From the NCBI GenBank assembly GCA_031841125.1, contig CM063114.1, forward strand, positions 10,106,001 to 10,170,000: a DNA stretch of 64,000 nucleotides, in the 5' to 3' direction. The position numbers were made by a program, and so were the translations under genes. The notes beneath the pieces are model-generated. The model searched no databases. It had not been told where the DNA came from and was given only the letters and a program-made list of their open reading frames with translations. This document shows, one piece after another, positions 22,810 through 34,488 of this stretch. Positions within the stretch are counted from its first letter, which is position 1. Every line of letters begins with the position of its first letter. Origin of the DNA: Acanthococcus lagerstroemiae (taxonomy: Eukaryota; Arthropoda; Insecta; Hemiptera; Eriococcidae).

Positions 22810-23436
22810 ATGTTAAAATACGGTCGCAAATGTTCGACTAACGAAGAGTTGGCCCAAAACATCCGGGCACACATAATCGAGCGGGCCGAAAGCCGACGCT
22901 CTCGCTCGCCGACTTCCCTACGCCAGATGATGAAGATGAAGATCCGGCGCCAGCAAGAGGAGCAGGAGCGACCGCAGTCAACCGGTCCGGTCCACCTCAA
23001 CACGCAGTCGCTGCAAAGTCGCCGTCGTTTGGCGACCATGCTAATGATACTGGCCTTGGTGTTCGCCATTTCCTGGCTTCCGTACGTCGCGTACCGGATA
23101 TACCTGGAGTTCGCACCTGATCCGGACATCGATTTGATGAAGCTGTTCATACCGTTTTGTCTGCTCATCGGGCATATGCATTCGGCAATCAACCCAATCG
23201 TGTACTGGTTTATGAATCGGCAGGCGATCCAAATGAAATTCTCGTTCAAAGGGTTGCTGCCGTGGAACTGGTGTAAAAGTAAGAACAGCTGTTTCCGCAG
23301 GTACATGAATTACTTCAGGAAGGAGGACGACGATCACTATTCCCGCTCCTCGACCACGAACGAAGCTCAGCTGGGCGCCTTCCATCCGAGGTTTACGCGT
23401 CCCAGGAATTACGACGGACCGCCGTATCCTTTCTGA
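22810..23436 (+). CDS. Class A GPCR, exon 3 of 3
   Basis: Codes residues 249-456 and the stop TGA. The first 65 or so residues finish a long, strongly basic intracellular loop 3. TM6 has FAISWLP, where S336 replaces the usual Cys of CWxP while W337 and P339 are kept. TM7 has an intact NPIVY (376-380) followed by W. The tail contains CK...CFRR cysteines that could be palmitoylated, then an acidic DDD stretch and a proline-rich end. Exons 1-3 together have all class A landmarks, so the gene looks functional. Confidence 0.93.
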   Translation: MLKYGRKCSTNEELAQNIRAHIIERAESRRSRSPTSLRQMMKMKIRRQQEEQERPQSTGPVHLNTQSLQSRRRLATMLMILALVFAISWLPYVAYRIYLEFAPDPDIDLMKLFIPFCLLIGHMHSAINPIVYWFMNRQAIQMKFSFKGLLPWNWCKSKNSCFRRYMNYFRKEDDDHYSRSSTTNEAQLGAFHPRFTRPRNYDGPPYPF

Positions 23437-23938
23437 GTATGAGAAACCGACTTCCTGTAATTGGCGGAAAATGTTGAATCTGTTTCAGACGATTTCTGGC
23501 AGACACGGATGGTGAATTTGAATCATTTTTTGGAATCATTGTACGACGAACTGCGACTTAGACTCCGGATTCCTTTTTTAGAGTCGGGTGTAATTTGTGT
23601 TTTCAAACTAGTCCATAATATTCGAGCAGCGGCAGTGTGAGTTATTGAACGTCAACTAGAACACGATCTCTAATTTCAGTGTGATAGCGTGTACAATGAA
23701 ATAGAAAAGGGGTAACGACCATTTCGGTACCCGGGGTGCTGCCCGCTACATTGCCGCCTCTGTTTTAGTCGAAACACCCCTCAAAACAAAATGTAGACCT
23801 CCCATTCCGACACAACATTGTTGATCGAATTTGATAAAGTGAAAGGTACTATTATGAACCATGATATATAATTATATGGACCACTCTTCGATAGAAACTA
23901 CCGCTAGTGTTATGATACTGGTGGACTCTAGTACGTGA

Positions 23939-23944
23939 AATAAA
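23939..23944 (+). terminator. Polyadenylation signal AATAAA for the GPCR
   Basis: First canonical AATAAA downstream of the receptor stop (about 500 bp), within 'gtgaaataaacttgag'. This implies a 3' UTR of about 0.5 kb. Confidence 0.55.
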
Positions 23945-25860
23945 CTTGAGTCGGAGTTTCCCAATTAAAAGTGAAAATGTATTAAAATGAACATTTATAA
24001 TAGTTACTGCAATAACTAGGACTGATATGAGCTCTGCGCTCTTCTGAGGCTACTTAGTAATTCTTGCCACCTTGAATGAGTTTACGTTATGAAGTCCTTG
24101 ATTCCGAATGAGATTCACATTATGAACTTATACTAGAGACTGTTTTTCGAATTATTACCTCCATGTAGGATACCGGCGAGATCGTATAGTATACATTATT
24201 TATCGAAGCTCAAAAGTCCTCTGCGAGATGGAAAAGTCAATAAATTGCGTAAACGGTGCAGAACCCATCGCATTAAAGTAAACATAGATAATAATAGATT
24301 GAAAATAAGGCTCGGCGGCGACGTCCGGCGAGATTATGCATTTGAGTAATGCTTGAAGTTCTTTGACATGTTTGAAAATAGAAAATTATACATCGATGAT
24401 TGCAAAACACATCGTAACAGAGAAATAAGATACAAAATAATAAATTGAAAATTCATACTCAAAAATGTTAGGGGATGAAAGAATGAGTGAAGATCCTAAT
24501 ACTAGCGATCCTGGCGAACTAATCTCGAAACATGTTACTAGACGCTGAAATATTGTTCTATCTAGTTTTGGGTGCTTTGGTTCAATTCCTTAGACGCTGT
24601 ATGAAGTTGTTTGTTTTCTGTTTAGATTTGCCAAGTTTTGAAGTTCATTTATTTTGAGGATTATTAATTATGAAAAAATAGGGAATAATGAAAGTAGAAG
24701 TAGCAGAACTCTCTACTTTGATGTATGTGATATTTTAAAAATACGTCATCTCTCGTAAATGCAAAATAATTTGTCTTGAATTAATCAAACTAGGTACCTA
24801 AAAACTATTCTAATTTTTTTTTTTTTAATTAGATAATCCTAGAAAGATTCAGAAACCAAAATTTGCCAACTGTTGCCAATCACTAGTCTGCAGAATTTTC
24901 CATTTTGAATCATAGCATAATATGGTAATTTATGCCATCGTGAATGAGTTTCACTTACACGCGCCGATGTCAAGCTCAAGTGCTGTAATATATGTTAAAT
25001 TGGTACAGTCTGAAGAAAGTTATCTGAAATTGACAGAATGTAAAGAAGGAAGTGAAATTCAGTTTATTTATTGTAATCGAAGTAAAATATAGAAATCACG
25101 GAAAAGGCAGAAAGGCTCCTCGTCATTTCATTCGGCAGGCTAATAAGTGAAGAAAACATTAACCAATCATTGGTTTAAAAAAAAATTAGCCAAATATCAA
25201 ATATTGGTCAAATCTTCACCCATGTATTGAAATGCCATTCAGCTATTTTCAAATGGGCTACCTAACTTACTAAGATAAAAAGAAAAACATAAGTGATAGG
25301 ACTGAGGTGCAGTCCGTTCCACAACTGGATTCCACCTCCAATTCACAGGACCCCCACTCGATAAGTAACTATACTCAATCGTCTGTTCATTATTCGAAAT
25401 ATGTTCCGAAGCATATATCCTTTGAACTCACTATTACAAGAAATCCAAAATTAATCGCATGAAGTACATCATACTTCTTCAATTTTGATAATGGACTTCG
25501 AAAATGCAAGAATGTTATCAGACCAAAAACAGGCTAATTTTTCCGCAGCTCGTAGGTATCTTTAACGCGAATCATCAAAATCACTTCGAACACAGATCAT
25601 ACTGAAGTACTGGGTGTCTGCCAGACACTGATAAAAAAATAAAACTCACGCCCTGTAGCGGACCAGATTTATAGCTTCAAAACTTTAACAATATTGACAC
25701 TTGACCAATAACTGGCACCTTACCTCAAATCATTCAACATTGTAAAGAAAAATCCTTCTACCCGACTTTTCAAATAAAAATAATAATAAATGTGGTTGAA
25801 ATTGTACTTACGAAATTTGTTCATGTCAACGTCGATATAATAGGTCTATTTGGAAATCTA
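23945..25860. other. Unassigned intergenic DNA
   Basis: AT-rich with no recognisable gene or full element. Only short inverted or direct phrases such as 'gaatgagtttac' / 'gaatgagattcac' near 24075-24125 are seen. Confidence 0.45.
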
Positions 25861-26012
25861 GGGGCTATTTGGGAAGTTTCAGTTGTTATCACTTTGTTGA
25901 GTATGACGTATGCAACCTGATGTTCTGAAATTTGTTGGTGTTGTCGCATCGAGGGCGCCTTTGTGAACAATTTTCGTGTGAAACACAGCGGCTACGTGCG
26001 AAGTTCCAGTTG

Positions 26013-26814
26013 CAGGGTTGCCAGATTTGGTCCTTTAAAAAAATTTTTGCCCTTTATCTGGGTCTTTTTTTTGGTCCGCAAAAAATAATTTTCTAGAGAT
26101 CGATCAATATTCGAAAAATAAGCCACAAATAAGGAATTGGAGGTTCATTTTCACAAATGAAGGAGCTGTATTGTTTTAAAACTTGCCAACCGTGTTCATG
26201 TGCTGGTAGATCGGCCCACGTCACACCGTGTGACTAATTTTCGTTTCATGGACCGAAATTGCAACAATATGGCGTCTCAGTGCTAGTTATCATCACCTTC
26301 GAGTGCGAATTTCAGAGTCAAAGTTCAACCAAAGTGGAATGTCAATTCGCAATGCTTATTTACTGGTACTTATTATTAGAGTGAGACGAAATTGTTCATT
26401 TGTTATTTTTGGTTTTATTCAATTTTGAATTCTATATCATAATTTCAATCAAATTGGGATCACAATTCTTCATTGTTCAGTTATTGGTGGGTGCCTATTC
26501 ACGATGGCTAGGGAAAAGGTAGTAGTATGTCACATTTCATTTTCTTTCAAAAAATCAACTATAACGTTGGTAACACTGCGTTTTTATAACTATGCAGCGT
26601 CCAGCATTCAGCTAGATGTTTATGAGTAAGTTAAGTATTGACCTACTCCAGGCAAAGCTGTCGAAGTCAGAAAACTGAAATGTGACGTACTACCTTTTCC
26701 CTTTAAGCCATCGCGTATACTAGGTGAACTTGAAAGCTTGTATAAAGAACATTATTTTGGTCCTAAGAAAATTCGAGAGTGGTCCGATTCAGCGTTGCTC
26801 ATCTGGCAACCCTG
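26013..26814. mobile_element. hAT-like element (TTGCCAGAT family), 802 bp
   Basis: Ends are CAGGGTTGCCAGAT and ATCTGGCAACCCTG, with 'ggtcctttaa' subterminal motifs. It splits a unit of the 135-bp array. The flanks share cagttg (26007-26012 and 26815-26820), and the empty site can be read from neighbouring units ('gaagttccagttgttatc'). It carries a nested palindrome at about 26502-26712. Confidence 0.85.
26502..26712. repeat. Palindrome nested in the hAT-like element
   Basis: 'gatggctagggaaaaggtag' and 'tagtatgtcacatttca' on the left are mirrored by 'tgaaatgtgacgtacta' and 'ccttttccctttaagccatc' on the right. It is a MITE-like foldback with no clear target duplication. Confidence 0.7.
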
Positions 26815-26995
26815 CAGTTGTTATCCCTTTGTCGATGTATGACGTATGCCAGACGTATGCTGCTTGATTTTCTTGAATTTGTTGATATTGCTGTCACATA
26901 GAGGGCGCCTTGGTGAACAATTTTCGTGTGAAACAAAGAGCCCATTTAGGAAGTTCCAGTTGTTATCACTGTGTCAAAGTATGATGTATGCTACC

Positions 26996-27231
26996 CTTTG
27001 AGTATAAATCTCCTGGAGGGATAGAAGCCATGTTTCCTATGCCTTACCTGTAGAGCGCACATTTCTGTCATGCAGATGCCCCCCCGGTGCTAATGAAAGC
27101 TTATGGCATTACAACGGGGCATTCGCATGATAGTAACGCGCGCGTCGCATGGTATAGCGCTCTCTACTGTTGGACGCTCGTATAATGTAAACAATCCGAT
27201 TTCTATCTCTCCAGGAGATTTATACTCAAAG
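26996..27231. mobile_element. MITE with 8-bp target duplication
   Basis: TIRs of about 30 bp start CTTTGAGTATAAATCTCC. Exact duplication ATGCTACC lies at 26988-26995 and 27232-27239, and the empty site is visible in other array units ('atgctacctgatg'). 236 bp, non-coding; hAT-type by duplication length. Confidence 0.9.
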
Positions 27232-27623
27232 ATGCTACCTGATGTTCTGAAATTCGTTGGTGCTGCTGTCGCATAGAGGGCGCCTTGGTGAACAAGTTTT
27301 GTATGAAACGCGGGGGCGGTTTGGGAAGTTGCAGCTGTTATCACTTTGTCGACGTGCGACATGCTACCTGATGTTATGAAATTCGTTGATGTCTCTGTCG
27401 CATAGAGGGCGCCTTGATGTACAATTTTTGTGTGAAATATAGGGGTTCTTTGGGAAGTTCCAGTTGTTATCACTTTGTCAAGGTGTGATGTGTGGTACCT
27501 GCAGTTCTGAATTCGTTGATGTTGCTGTCGTATAGAGCGCGCATTGGTGAAAAATTTTTGTGTAAAAGCGGGGCTATTTGGACTGCGTAAACAACAACAA
27601 CAACGCCGGAACTAAACCCACAT

Positions 27624-27939
27624 GATAAGCGAACGGTGATGGTTACTTTGACTCCCATAAGAAAAACACACGGAACAAAGATCATTATGTTACTACATGA
27701 GAATCAGAAATTTCTTAAAAACCAAAGATATATATTTTTAATCCGGAAGGTTTCTAGCATTTGGTAATAAACTTCTGGTTACTAACAAATTTCTTATTCT
27801 CAGGTAGTAACATATTGATCTTTGCTCCCTGTGTGTTTCTTATAGGAGTCAAAACGTTCCTTGGCTAAAAAAGGGTATTTTTGCTAACAGTAACCAAGAA
27901 CTGTAACTCGCTGTGTATCCTGATCACCGTTCGCTTATC
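27624..27939. mobile_element. Foldback MITE (GATAAGCGAACGG family)
   Basis: The left arm starts GATAAGCGAACGGTGAT and the right arm ends ATCACCGTTCGCTTATC. Inner arms ('aaacacacggaacaaagatc' and 'gatctttgctccctgtgtg') also pair. It interrupts the 135-bp array. A partial relative lies at 48815-48905. Confidence 0.8.
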
Positions 27940-28010
27940 AAAAAATACCTACTAGGGCTTCTACAATTTGCACAGTCCCAATGTCGGAAGTTGTAGTTGT
28001 TATCACTTTG

Positions 28011-29737
28011 TCGATATTCTCATATGTAACAGAGCGTGTAGACATCAAGCGAGAGGTTATAGGTGCGAGGACAAAACCCATTACTTTTGTTTATTTTCTA
28101 TAGAGGCTTTCAAAAAGTTATTCCGAGTGGGAATAAGAGAAATGGTGGATATTTTCATTTATAATATGTTTTCTAATATTAAATATCCTCAAAATACGAT
28201 TCCCTGTTATTATTCTTTTACAGTTGGGCTTTGTATTGGAGTTGTTTACGTTTTTCGAGTCGAAGAAGGCTATTTGGGAAACACGGTGTAGAAGAAACAT
28301 CGGCAAAATAATAAACTCTGAACTGACAGAAAACGGCACTTCGGTCAACTTCTTTTCCAGAGCCTCGAACTGAAATCGCAATTGGTGACTTGTTTGTAGT
28401 GAAATTGGATTGTAATTTTGAATCGAGTTATTGAGAAAAAGTGAAGGTAGTCCATAATTGTACTTTTTACTCTGCAGAATTTAGTATAGAAGTTGAGTAA
28501 CAGTGTCGACATCAACTTTTAGAATCGAACTGTGCATCAGTTTCAATGTAGAATTCTATCAAAAAGTCGATGTTGATATGGTAACTTGATTTTTATGTCG
28601 AATTCTGTATCAGATTTTATCACAATGTTGATTTTGAATGTGGGCAAGAGTCGATTTCTTTAATCAGTTGTTTTTAAGGGGTAACTGAGTATATCTTTCA
28701 ATCGACTGTGTTTTAAGGGGTAAAACCATTACCGGTGTAGAATAAATGTTTTAAGAAGCTTTTCTGTAGAACCACAATCGACCTTTCTTCTTCGGTCTTC
28801 CGATTTTTCTGTACAATTCGAATTCGATACATGTATATGATATAGGTGTATACTATTTGCGTACAAACATTTTGCAGCGAATTGGAGCGATGAAAATTCG
28901 ATTCTAAGCAAAAAAGAGGACTTTTAAGACAATTATATTTCGTGTACCGTGTAAGTAAAGAAACCCGCATTTCAATATTCGAATACGAAAAGACTGACGC
29001 CCTTTTTTCACATTAATGATCGTATATTGTAATATTTTTCAAAGAACTTTTCTTTCCCCACTGGGTTTCGTTCCATATATATAACAGTAAACCGCGCGCG
29101 TGAACCGCGTACGTCGCTGAACACAAGGCTTGACTGTCAAATAAGATATTCGAGGTTCGCTTTTAAACTTCCATAAAAAGGTATATTATTTACCGTCAGA
29201 AGTAATAACGAATATCTATCTACCAATCCACAAAAATGTAGAGAATCATTCGAAAGTTCGTTTCTTATAACAGTCGACTTGGATGCCGCTTTGCTCGTCG
29301 ACGAAGCAGCCTTGAGTTCCTATAATCTTTGAATAGATAAAACATTCTAAGTATGTAAATAAAAGTTGGGACTTTCAGCTAGTTCTTCTAATGATAATGA
29401 TTCTTAAAACAACTGTTTTGTATGGTGTCTTGATATAATTCATAAATTGTTACGTGCGCTAGAAACTGTACTCGTACATATAGATATAGATCAAGTTGTC
29501 TGGGTAAAGTATTGAAATTGGATCAGACTGTCCTCTGGATTTTTAGTGAATGTGTTGGTAGTGTTACTGGAAAATGGCAAAAATTTTCACATTCGATATC
29601 GGAATCTTGACGAAAAAATGGCAATCTGTACTGCATACAGATACATCGGTACATGGTTATGTCTTATGGCTACTGAACACGTTCCACGCATTCAGTTGAC
29701 ATAAGAATGTCAGATTTCAGTGCCGTAATTGACACAT
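28011..29737. other. Unassigned intergenic DNA
   Basis: AT-rich, no recognisable gene. Near 28480-28690 the phrases 'gtcgacatcaac', 'gtcgatgttgat' and 'ttttaaggggtaa' recur, hinting at worn repeats. A CG-rich patch 'aaccgcgcgcgtgaaccgcg' lies near 29090. Confidence 0.4.
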
Positions 29738-30207
29738 GATCGCTGTGTGGCCGAGTGGTAACATGCCCGTTTCTCAGTCCTTGCCTCTCGGGTTCGAGTT
29801 CCACTGACGCCGGAAAGCTAAAGATGCTCGAATATCCCACTAACATCCGAGCAGTCACGGCGACTACAATATCAATCGAGGGGGAGACATAGCTCGCCCT
29901 ATAACCCCCACCAGTTCACTCGAACAAGGCATTACAATCATAGGGCGTGTTACCACCAGATCAGAAAGATTGGTACTGTGTGTATGCACGTCGTGGACAA
30001 CTTAGTCAACGTCGTGGAACACGTGGCTAGTAAGCGAACCACGGCTGCCCACTCTTCGGTACACAGCAGCAAAACTCAAACGCCACAACTGGGTGCAAAA
30101 CAATGGCAAACTACCCCAAATAACCCTGCCTGGGAAAGTCGCACGTCAGAAATTGTAATCGCCAACGTCCAGCATCGGTTATGGCACCCAAAGAAGAAGA
30201 AGAATTA
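29738..30207 (+). mobile_element. tRNA-derived SINE, copy B (near full length)
   Basis: The head has A-box TGGCCGAGTGG (about 29749) and B-box GGTTCGAGTTCC (about 29791), the internal RNA polymerase III promoter of a tRNA. The body matches copy A at 12719-13085. It ends in an A/G tail 'aaagaagaagaagaatt'. Flanking 'aattgacacat' before and 'aattaacacaa' after form an imperfect target duplication. It is not a working tRNA: a tRNA fold is not completed after the B-box. Confidence 0.85.
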
Positions 30208-30296
30208 ACACAAGGCACGTCTTAATCTCGGCAGAGGCAAGGAACGAGTGATTAGAATCTACAACGAACGAAATGGCGCGCACAACTGAAGAACGA

Positions 30297-31437
30297 TCGC
30301 GGTGTATAGTATTGTTAAAATTCTCATTATTTATCGATAACTGTCGATAAGGAAGATGTTGTGAACTGTTGATAATGATTTCCAACTTACAGATAATTCT
30401 GGTGGTTCAATAGGTATCATTCCGTAATATGCTTTCAATATTGACAGAAGCATCAATATTTGTATCGACATCATTTTTTTGATTTTTTTTTTTGAATTCT
30501 TGCATCGAAATACTCTTAAATACATTGTATTATACCCAACCATGTAAGAATTATGACAATATTTTAATCTGTAGAAAAATTATTCAACCTAAACCATTTG
30601 TTGGATAAACATTAGACATGTCAATGCAAATGTCAACCATACAATTGGGTCTACTTTTGTATGCACACTAGTTGATAGTAATGTCGATAATTGGACGCTG
30701 TTTAACAAAAGGGAACTAACGCACAAAATCCGCTTTTTGAGAACATGTGATTCGAAGTTCAAGAGCCATGTAGAAACTATATGGCATTGCGTTTACTGAT
30801 AAGCTTTTTTCAACGTGAGTATACATTTTTGAAGCGGGGGTGCAATTTAAAAAAATCTATGTTTTATGCTCTTTCCAACAATACTAATAACTCATTTTGT
30901 TTACAAATGTGAGTTAGTTACCTTTTGTTAAACAGCGTCTAATTGTCGACTATAATGTCAACTGAAATGTCGATTATACAAAAATGTCGCAAGAATGATT
31001 GCTGTGTATGGTGAAGTTAAAATCATTATTGTTAGTTATTGATAACTATTGATAAGGAAGATGTCGTTAACTGTTGATAATGATTTCCAACTTATCGATA
31101 ATTCAGGTGGTTAAAATGGTACCATTCTGTGAAATACTGCCAATGTTGACAGTAGCATCAACATTTGTATCGACATCATGTTTTCTGTTTTTTTGAATTT
31201 TTGCATCAACATACTTCTGAACGCATTGTATTAAACCCAACCATGTAAGAATTGTGACAGTATTTTAATTTGTAGAATAATTAATCATCCTGAACCATTT
31301 TTGTTGAATAGGAATGTCAATGCAAATGTTGACTATACAGTTGGGTCTACATTTGTATGTACACTAGTTGGATAGTAATGTCGATAATTGACGACTATAA
31401 TGTCAGCTGAAATGTCGATTATACGAAAATTTGTCAA
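30297..31437 (+). repeat. Tandem duplication, two copies of about 440 bp
   Basis: 'gataaggaagatgttgtgaa' near 30350 and 'gataaggaagatgtcgttaa' near 31050 start two parallel blocks. Both share 'tgataatgatttccaactta', 'catttgtatcgacatca', 'cccaaccatgtaagaatt' and 'tagtaatgtcgataatt' in the same order. The first copy carries the MITE 30694-30939; the second has the empty site. Non-coding. Confidence 0.88.
30694..30939. mobile_element. MITE with perfect 19-bp TIRs, reference copy
   Basis: Both ends read GACGCTGTTTAACAAAAGG inward. The flanks are taattg at 30688-30693 and 30940-30945, a 6-bp duplication. The empty site is preserved in the second copy of the surrounding duplication (about 31379-31390, 'gataattgacgac'). 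Related interiors are at 47405-47640 (inverse), 47755-47960 and 63863-64000. 246 bp, non-coding. Confidence 0.9.
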
Positions 31438-32109
31438 GGTCTGCTGAACTATTGTCAGCTAGCTGCTTACTACAATGTTTATACTAATATCTAGGGATGG
31501 AAAATATCAGATATTTTCACTATCTATAATTATCGATATTTCCAAACTAATTATCGATAAATATCAATATTATTGATATCAATTATTATAACACCTACAG
31601 CAGTGTGCAACCTAGCTTTTTCGTTTTTCTCATCATTCCTACTTTGTTTTTTTGGTTGACAACCGCACTGAATGGATATTCCTCATGATATGAAAGCTCA
31701 TAGGAGACTTAAGCTACATATTTAAAGGGTCATTTTCATTGACAGTGAGCAGCAAAACCAATTATCAAAATTATCAATATCCAATCCTTAATATCGATAC
31801 TTTTTGAAAATCACCGCATATTGATATTTATTAATATGATCAACATCATTCTTATCCCGCCTAGTAATATCGATACATATGGATGTGGATATTTGTTGAC
31901 TAAAATGTCAACTGCATTTTACATCCACTGAACACTTGTTTATCATTTTGTCTATGGAAATGTACCTATACTACACAATTAACAGTGAAAGAGCATCAAC
32001 ATTTGTGCATGTACTGCGCATGAAAATGTGACCTAAGAATGTCCTGGATTTCAATAATGACCTTTTAGTCGACATTCCCATGTGCACATGTTTCATTGTG
32101 CTATTTCGC
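31438..32109. other. AT-rich, TATCGATA-type sequence
   Basis: Rich in 'atatcgata' / 'tatcaatatt' phrases near 31500-31590 and 31760-31880, resembling 11150-11205. No gene. The runs of near-palindromic ATCGAT may be worn foldback DNA. Confidence 0.4.
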
Positions 32110-32259
32110 AAGGAAACTGTAAGTATGGGCATACTCAGCCGCCATTTTGATCCTTACTTTCTCCAATAACAAGCGAACATGTCGCGAGCAACGATTGAAG
32201 TACTATGGAATGAAAGGATGAAAATGGCAGCTGAGCATGTCCATGCTTACAGTGCCCTA
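32110..32259. mobile_element. MITE, copy 2 of the 7-bp-duplication family
   Basis: 150 bp. The right end AGTGCCCTA matches the family TAGGGC terminus in inverse, and the arms 'actgtaagtatgggcat' and 'atgtccatgcttacagt' pair. Exact 7-bp duplication ATTTCGC at 32103-32109 and 32260-32266. The inner 'cagccgccattttg' block is shared with 9726-9900. Confidence 0.88.
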
Positions 32260-34488
32260 ATTTCGCGTGTCACGTGCTTTACTTCACATGAAAGCGAACA
32301 AATTTGGCTACTGAAATAAAATTGCGATTAGGCTAATTAACCGCGTTGATGCCCATACCCATATTCCTGTGTCTTCTCTAATCGTTCATTCTCGGCATCG
32401 CTCGGCATTCTCCGTGTCGGCTGGTCGAAAGGTGATGAAACGAATGACCGCGTAAAGAGGAATACGTGACTACATTGCGATGGTAACGTTTTTCTGCGGA
32501 AGTTTCTCTTTCGCGCGACGAGCCATTAGATATATCCATGTCAAATAGGTGTGTCGTTAGCCAAGATAACGAAAGAGTGCTTATTCTTAGGAGAAGTTCA
32601 AGGACATATCATGGACTTCTTGGCAACCCCATTCCCACATGGACAAAAAATTGGTCGCAGAGCCTGAGGACCCAAAAACGCCACAAATGAGTGGCAGAAA
32701 ATGTCTCTATTGTCAGCCAATCCGAAAGCGATCATCTCAAAGTGGACGAAGCCGACATAGTTTTACCGCAAGTCTAATATGAGGCAGTTTTGTGTCTTAA
32801 AACGTTGCCTCAAATGAGCTATTTCGTCAATTCGGTGATAATGATTTGATTTAGGAAAGTATAGTTTCTCGCGCACGAGTATAAAGTGTACCTTTTCTGA
32901 ACTGTAACTCAAGTATGTAGATCTAATATTTTTAAAAAATTGGAAGTACTCGAGTTTTGTATTATACTTCTTCTGTGATTCTCAAGTGTCAGTTTACACT
33001 TGAAAAAATTTATGTTGTTGTAAATTCACGTTTGTTACCAGAAAATAAAATGTTATGTTTCGTGTATCTTTTTAAATCGCCGCTACTTTTTACTTTTATA
33101 ATCGAACATTCAAATCAATGGAAGCGACTGGAAGGTGTTCCTGTATCTGCGGCCTTCCTTCAACTGTGATTTATTTACGCCGCTCAACAGAAGTTACTCC
33201 ATTACATTAAATCAAACGGTTTTGATTTCCTTTCCAAGACGGCTTTAGTCGCAAAATCGGCGACCCTTTCAACTTGAAGAGCCGAACGAACGTCTGGAAT
33301 ATTTTTCTCTTTGCAGCGAAATAAATAATGGTTTGTCTTCGGCGAGCGAATCTCCGAAGAAGAACTTCAGGTTACATGGCAGTTATAACTGTCCAACTGT
33401 CATTACGGTTTCCCGCTCCGCCAACGTATTTCTAGAATTCAATTTCCTTCTTATTTTTGCCAACCTAGTTGCTCTTCATTGCCTCCTTTTTTCTTCCCTT
33501 AATTTTAAAAAACGAAATCCCGGGCGCTTCTAATTTTCTTCGAAATGCGAAAACGTAACTCTGTAATTGTACCCCATTAGGTTGCGTGAAGCCTTCGGGG
33601 GTATAAAGGTGATCATTCTCATTTCGATAGTATCAAGAGCTCACAATATCCTACTGTGCCCAGTTGAACGGCTAGTATGTATCAATAATAAGACGGTGAA
33701 ATTACCGATATCCTACCTGGTTGATCGCGAGGTAGAAAAACGGAGAATGAGTCAAGGGAAGAAGAAGAACTTGGTATTGAAAAGTACTGGAAGTGCAGGA
33801 GTGTAAGAGACAAAAGACGTTTGTTACACATTTGCATCGTGCTGAGCAATAAAGGGTAGCTTACACGATGCAAGTTTCGTTGCGGGTAGTAAGTGAGATA
33901 GTGTGCTACTCGCTAGTAAACTAGCGTTGTGTAAACAGCAAACTAGTGCGCTAGTGAGGTTAAAAATTTCAGCTTTTCAGGTTGTTTGCCAGCCTGTAGC
34001 TGGTGCGCTAGTGTAGACGGTACTAGCATGAAACTAGCATCATGTATATGGGAATGCTAGTGACTGAAGCTAATAAAAATAAAGAAAAAGAAGAAGATAA
34101 AAGAAATTATGCAAATCTCTCCATTGTTGTTTTAGAAAGTGTGGTTTTTTGAAAGAATCTCGCCTTTGTTGTTGAGAAAGTGTTGGTTTTTTGAAAGAAT
34201 TTATATTTTCTTCTCATGTGGTTTGCATTTGCTAATAGGGCAATCTTAGTATGTACTTCAGATTGCATACTGCCCCCCCCCCTCCGATGAACTTTAAAAT
34301 CAATTTGGGACCTTGCGCTCTTTCCAAATATACGTACCTAGGTAGTATTTTTCTCTGTCCTCGTCTAGATTCTATAACTCTGTCTAACACAAGGGCAAAA
34401 GTGACTTTGCTATCTAGTTTTTCTGTTCGGAAATAGAACCAATCCAGCGAAACTAAACGACTTATTAGTCTGTGTAAGTTTGACAATG
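32260..34488. other. Unassigned intergenic DNA
   Basis: No gene recognised. A CTAG-rich segment at 33855-34075 contains 'ttacacgatgc' near its left and 'gcatcatgtat' near its right end, and many 'actagc/gctagt' repeats, so it is probably a worn foldback element. Confidence 0.45.

Larger units (their letters stand above)
25861..28010 (+). repeat. Tandem array of about 135-bp units, invaded by three elements
   Basis: The unit reads roughly 'gggaagttccagttgttatc', 'actttgtcgagtatgacg', 'cctgatgttctgaaattcg', 'ttggtg', 'tagagggcgccttggtgaac', 'aattttcgtgtgaaac'. Copies start near 25864, 26000, 26949, 27328 and 27452, and a partial one near 27983. Insertions at 26013-26814, 26996-27231 and about 27590-27960 split it. 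The units are intergenic and non-coding; translated frames are shadows. Confidence 0.85.

Noticed and set aside
22806..23385. Long antisense frames over receptor exon 3
   Set aside because: Shadows of the strong + strand exon; no motif of their own.
27090..27473. 127-codon frame with internal repeats
   Set aside because: It is the translation of the 135-bp tandem array; the repeat peptide follows DNA periodicity and is not conserved as protein.
29743..29815. Possible tRNA gene
   Set aside because: Same reason: tRNA-like promoter, but no closing acceptor stem, and the body matches the SINE at 12719-13085.
31500..31880. DREF-like TATCGATA regulatory cluster
   Set aside because: The motif is common in this AT-rich, ATCGAT-repeating sequence and no promoter or gene lies beside it.
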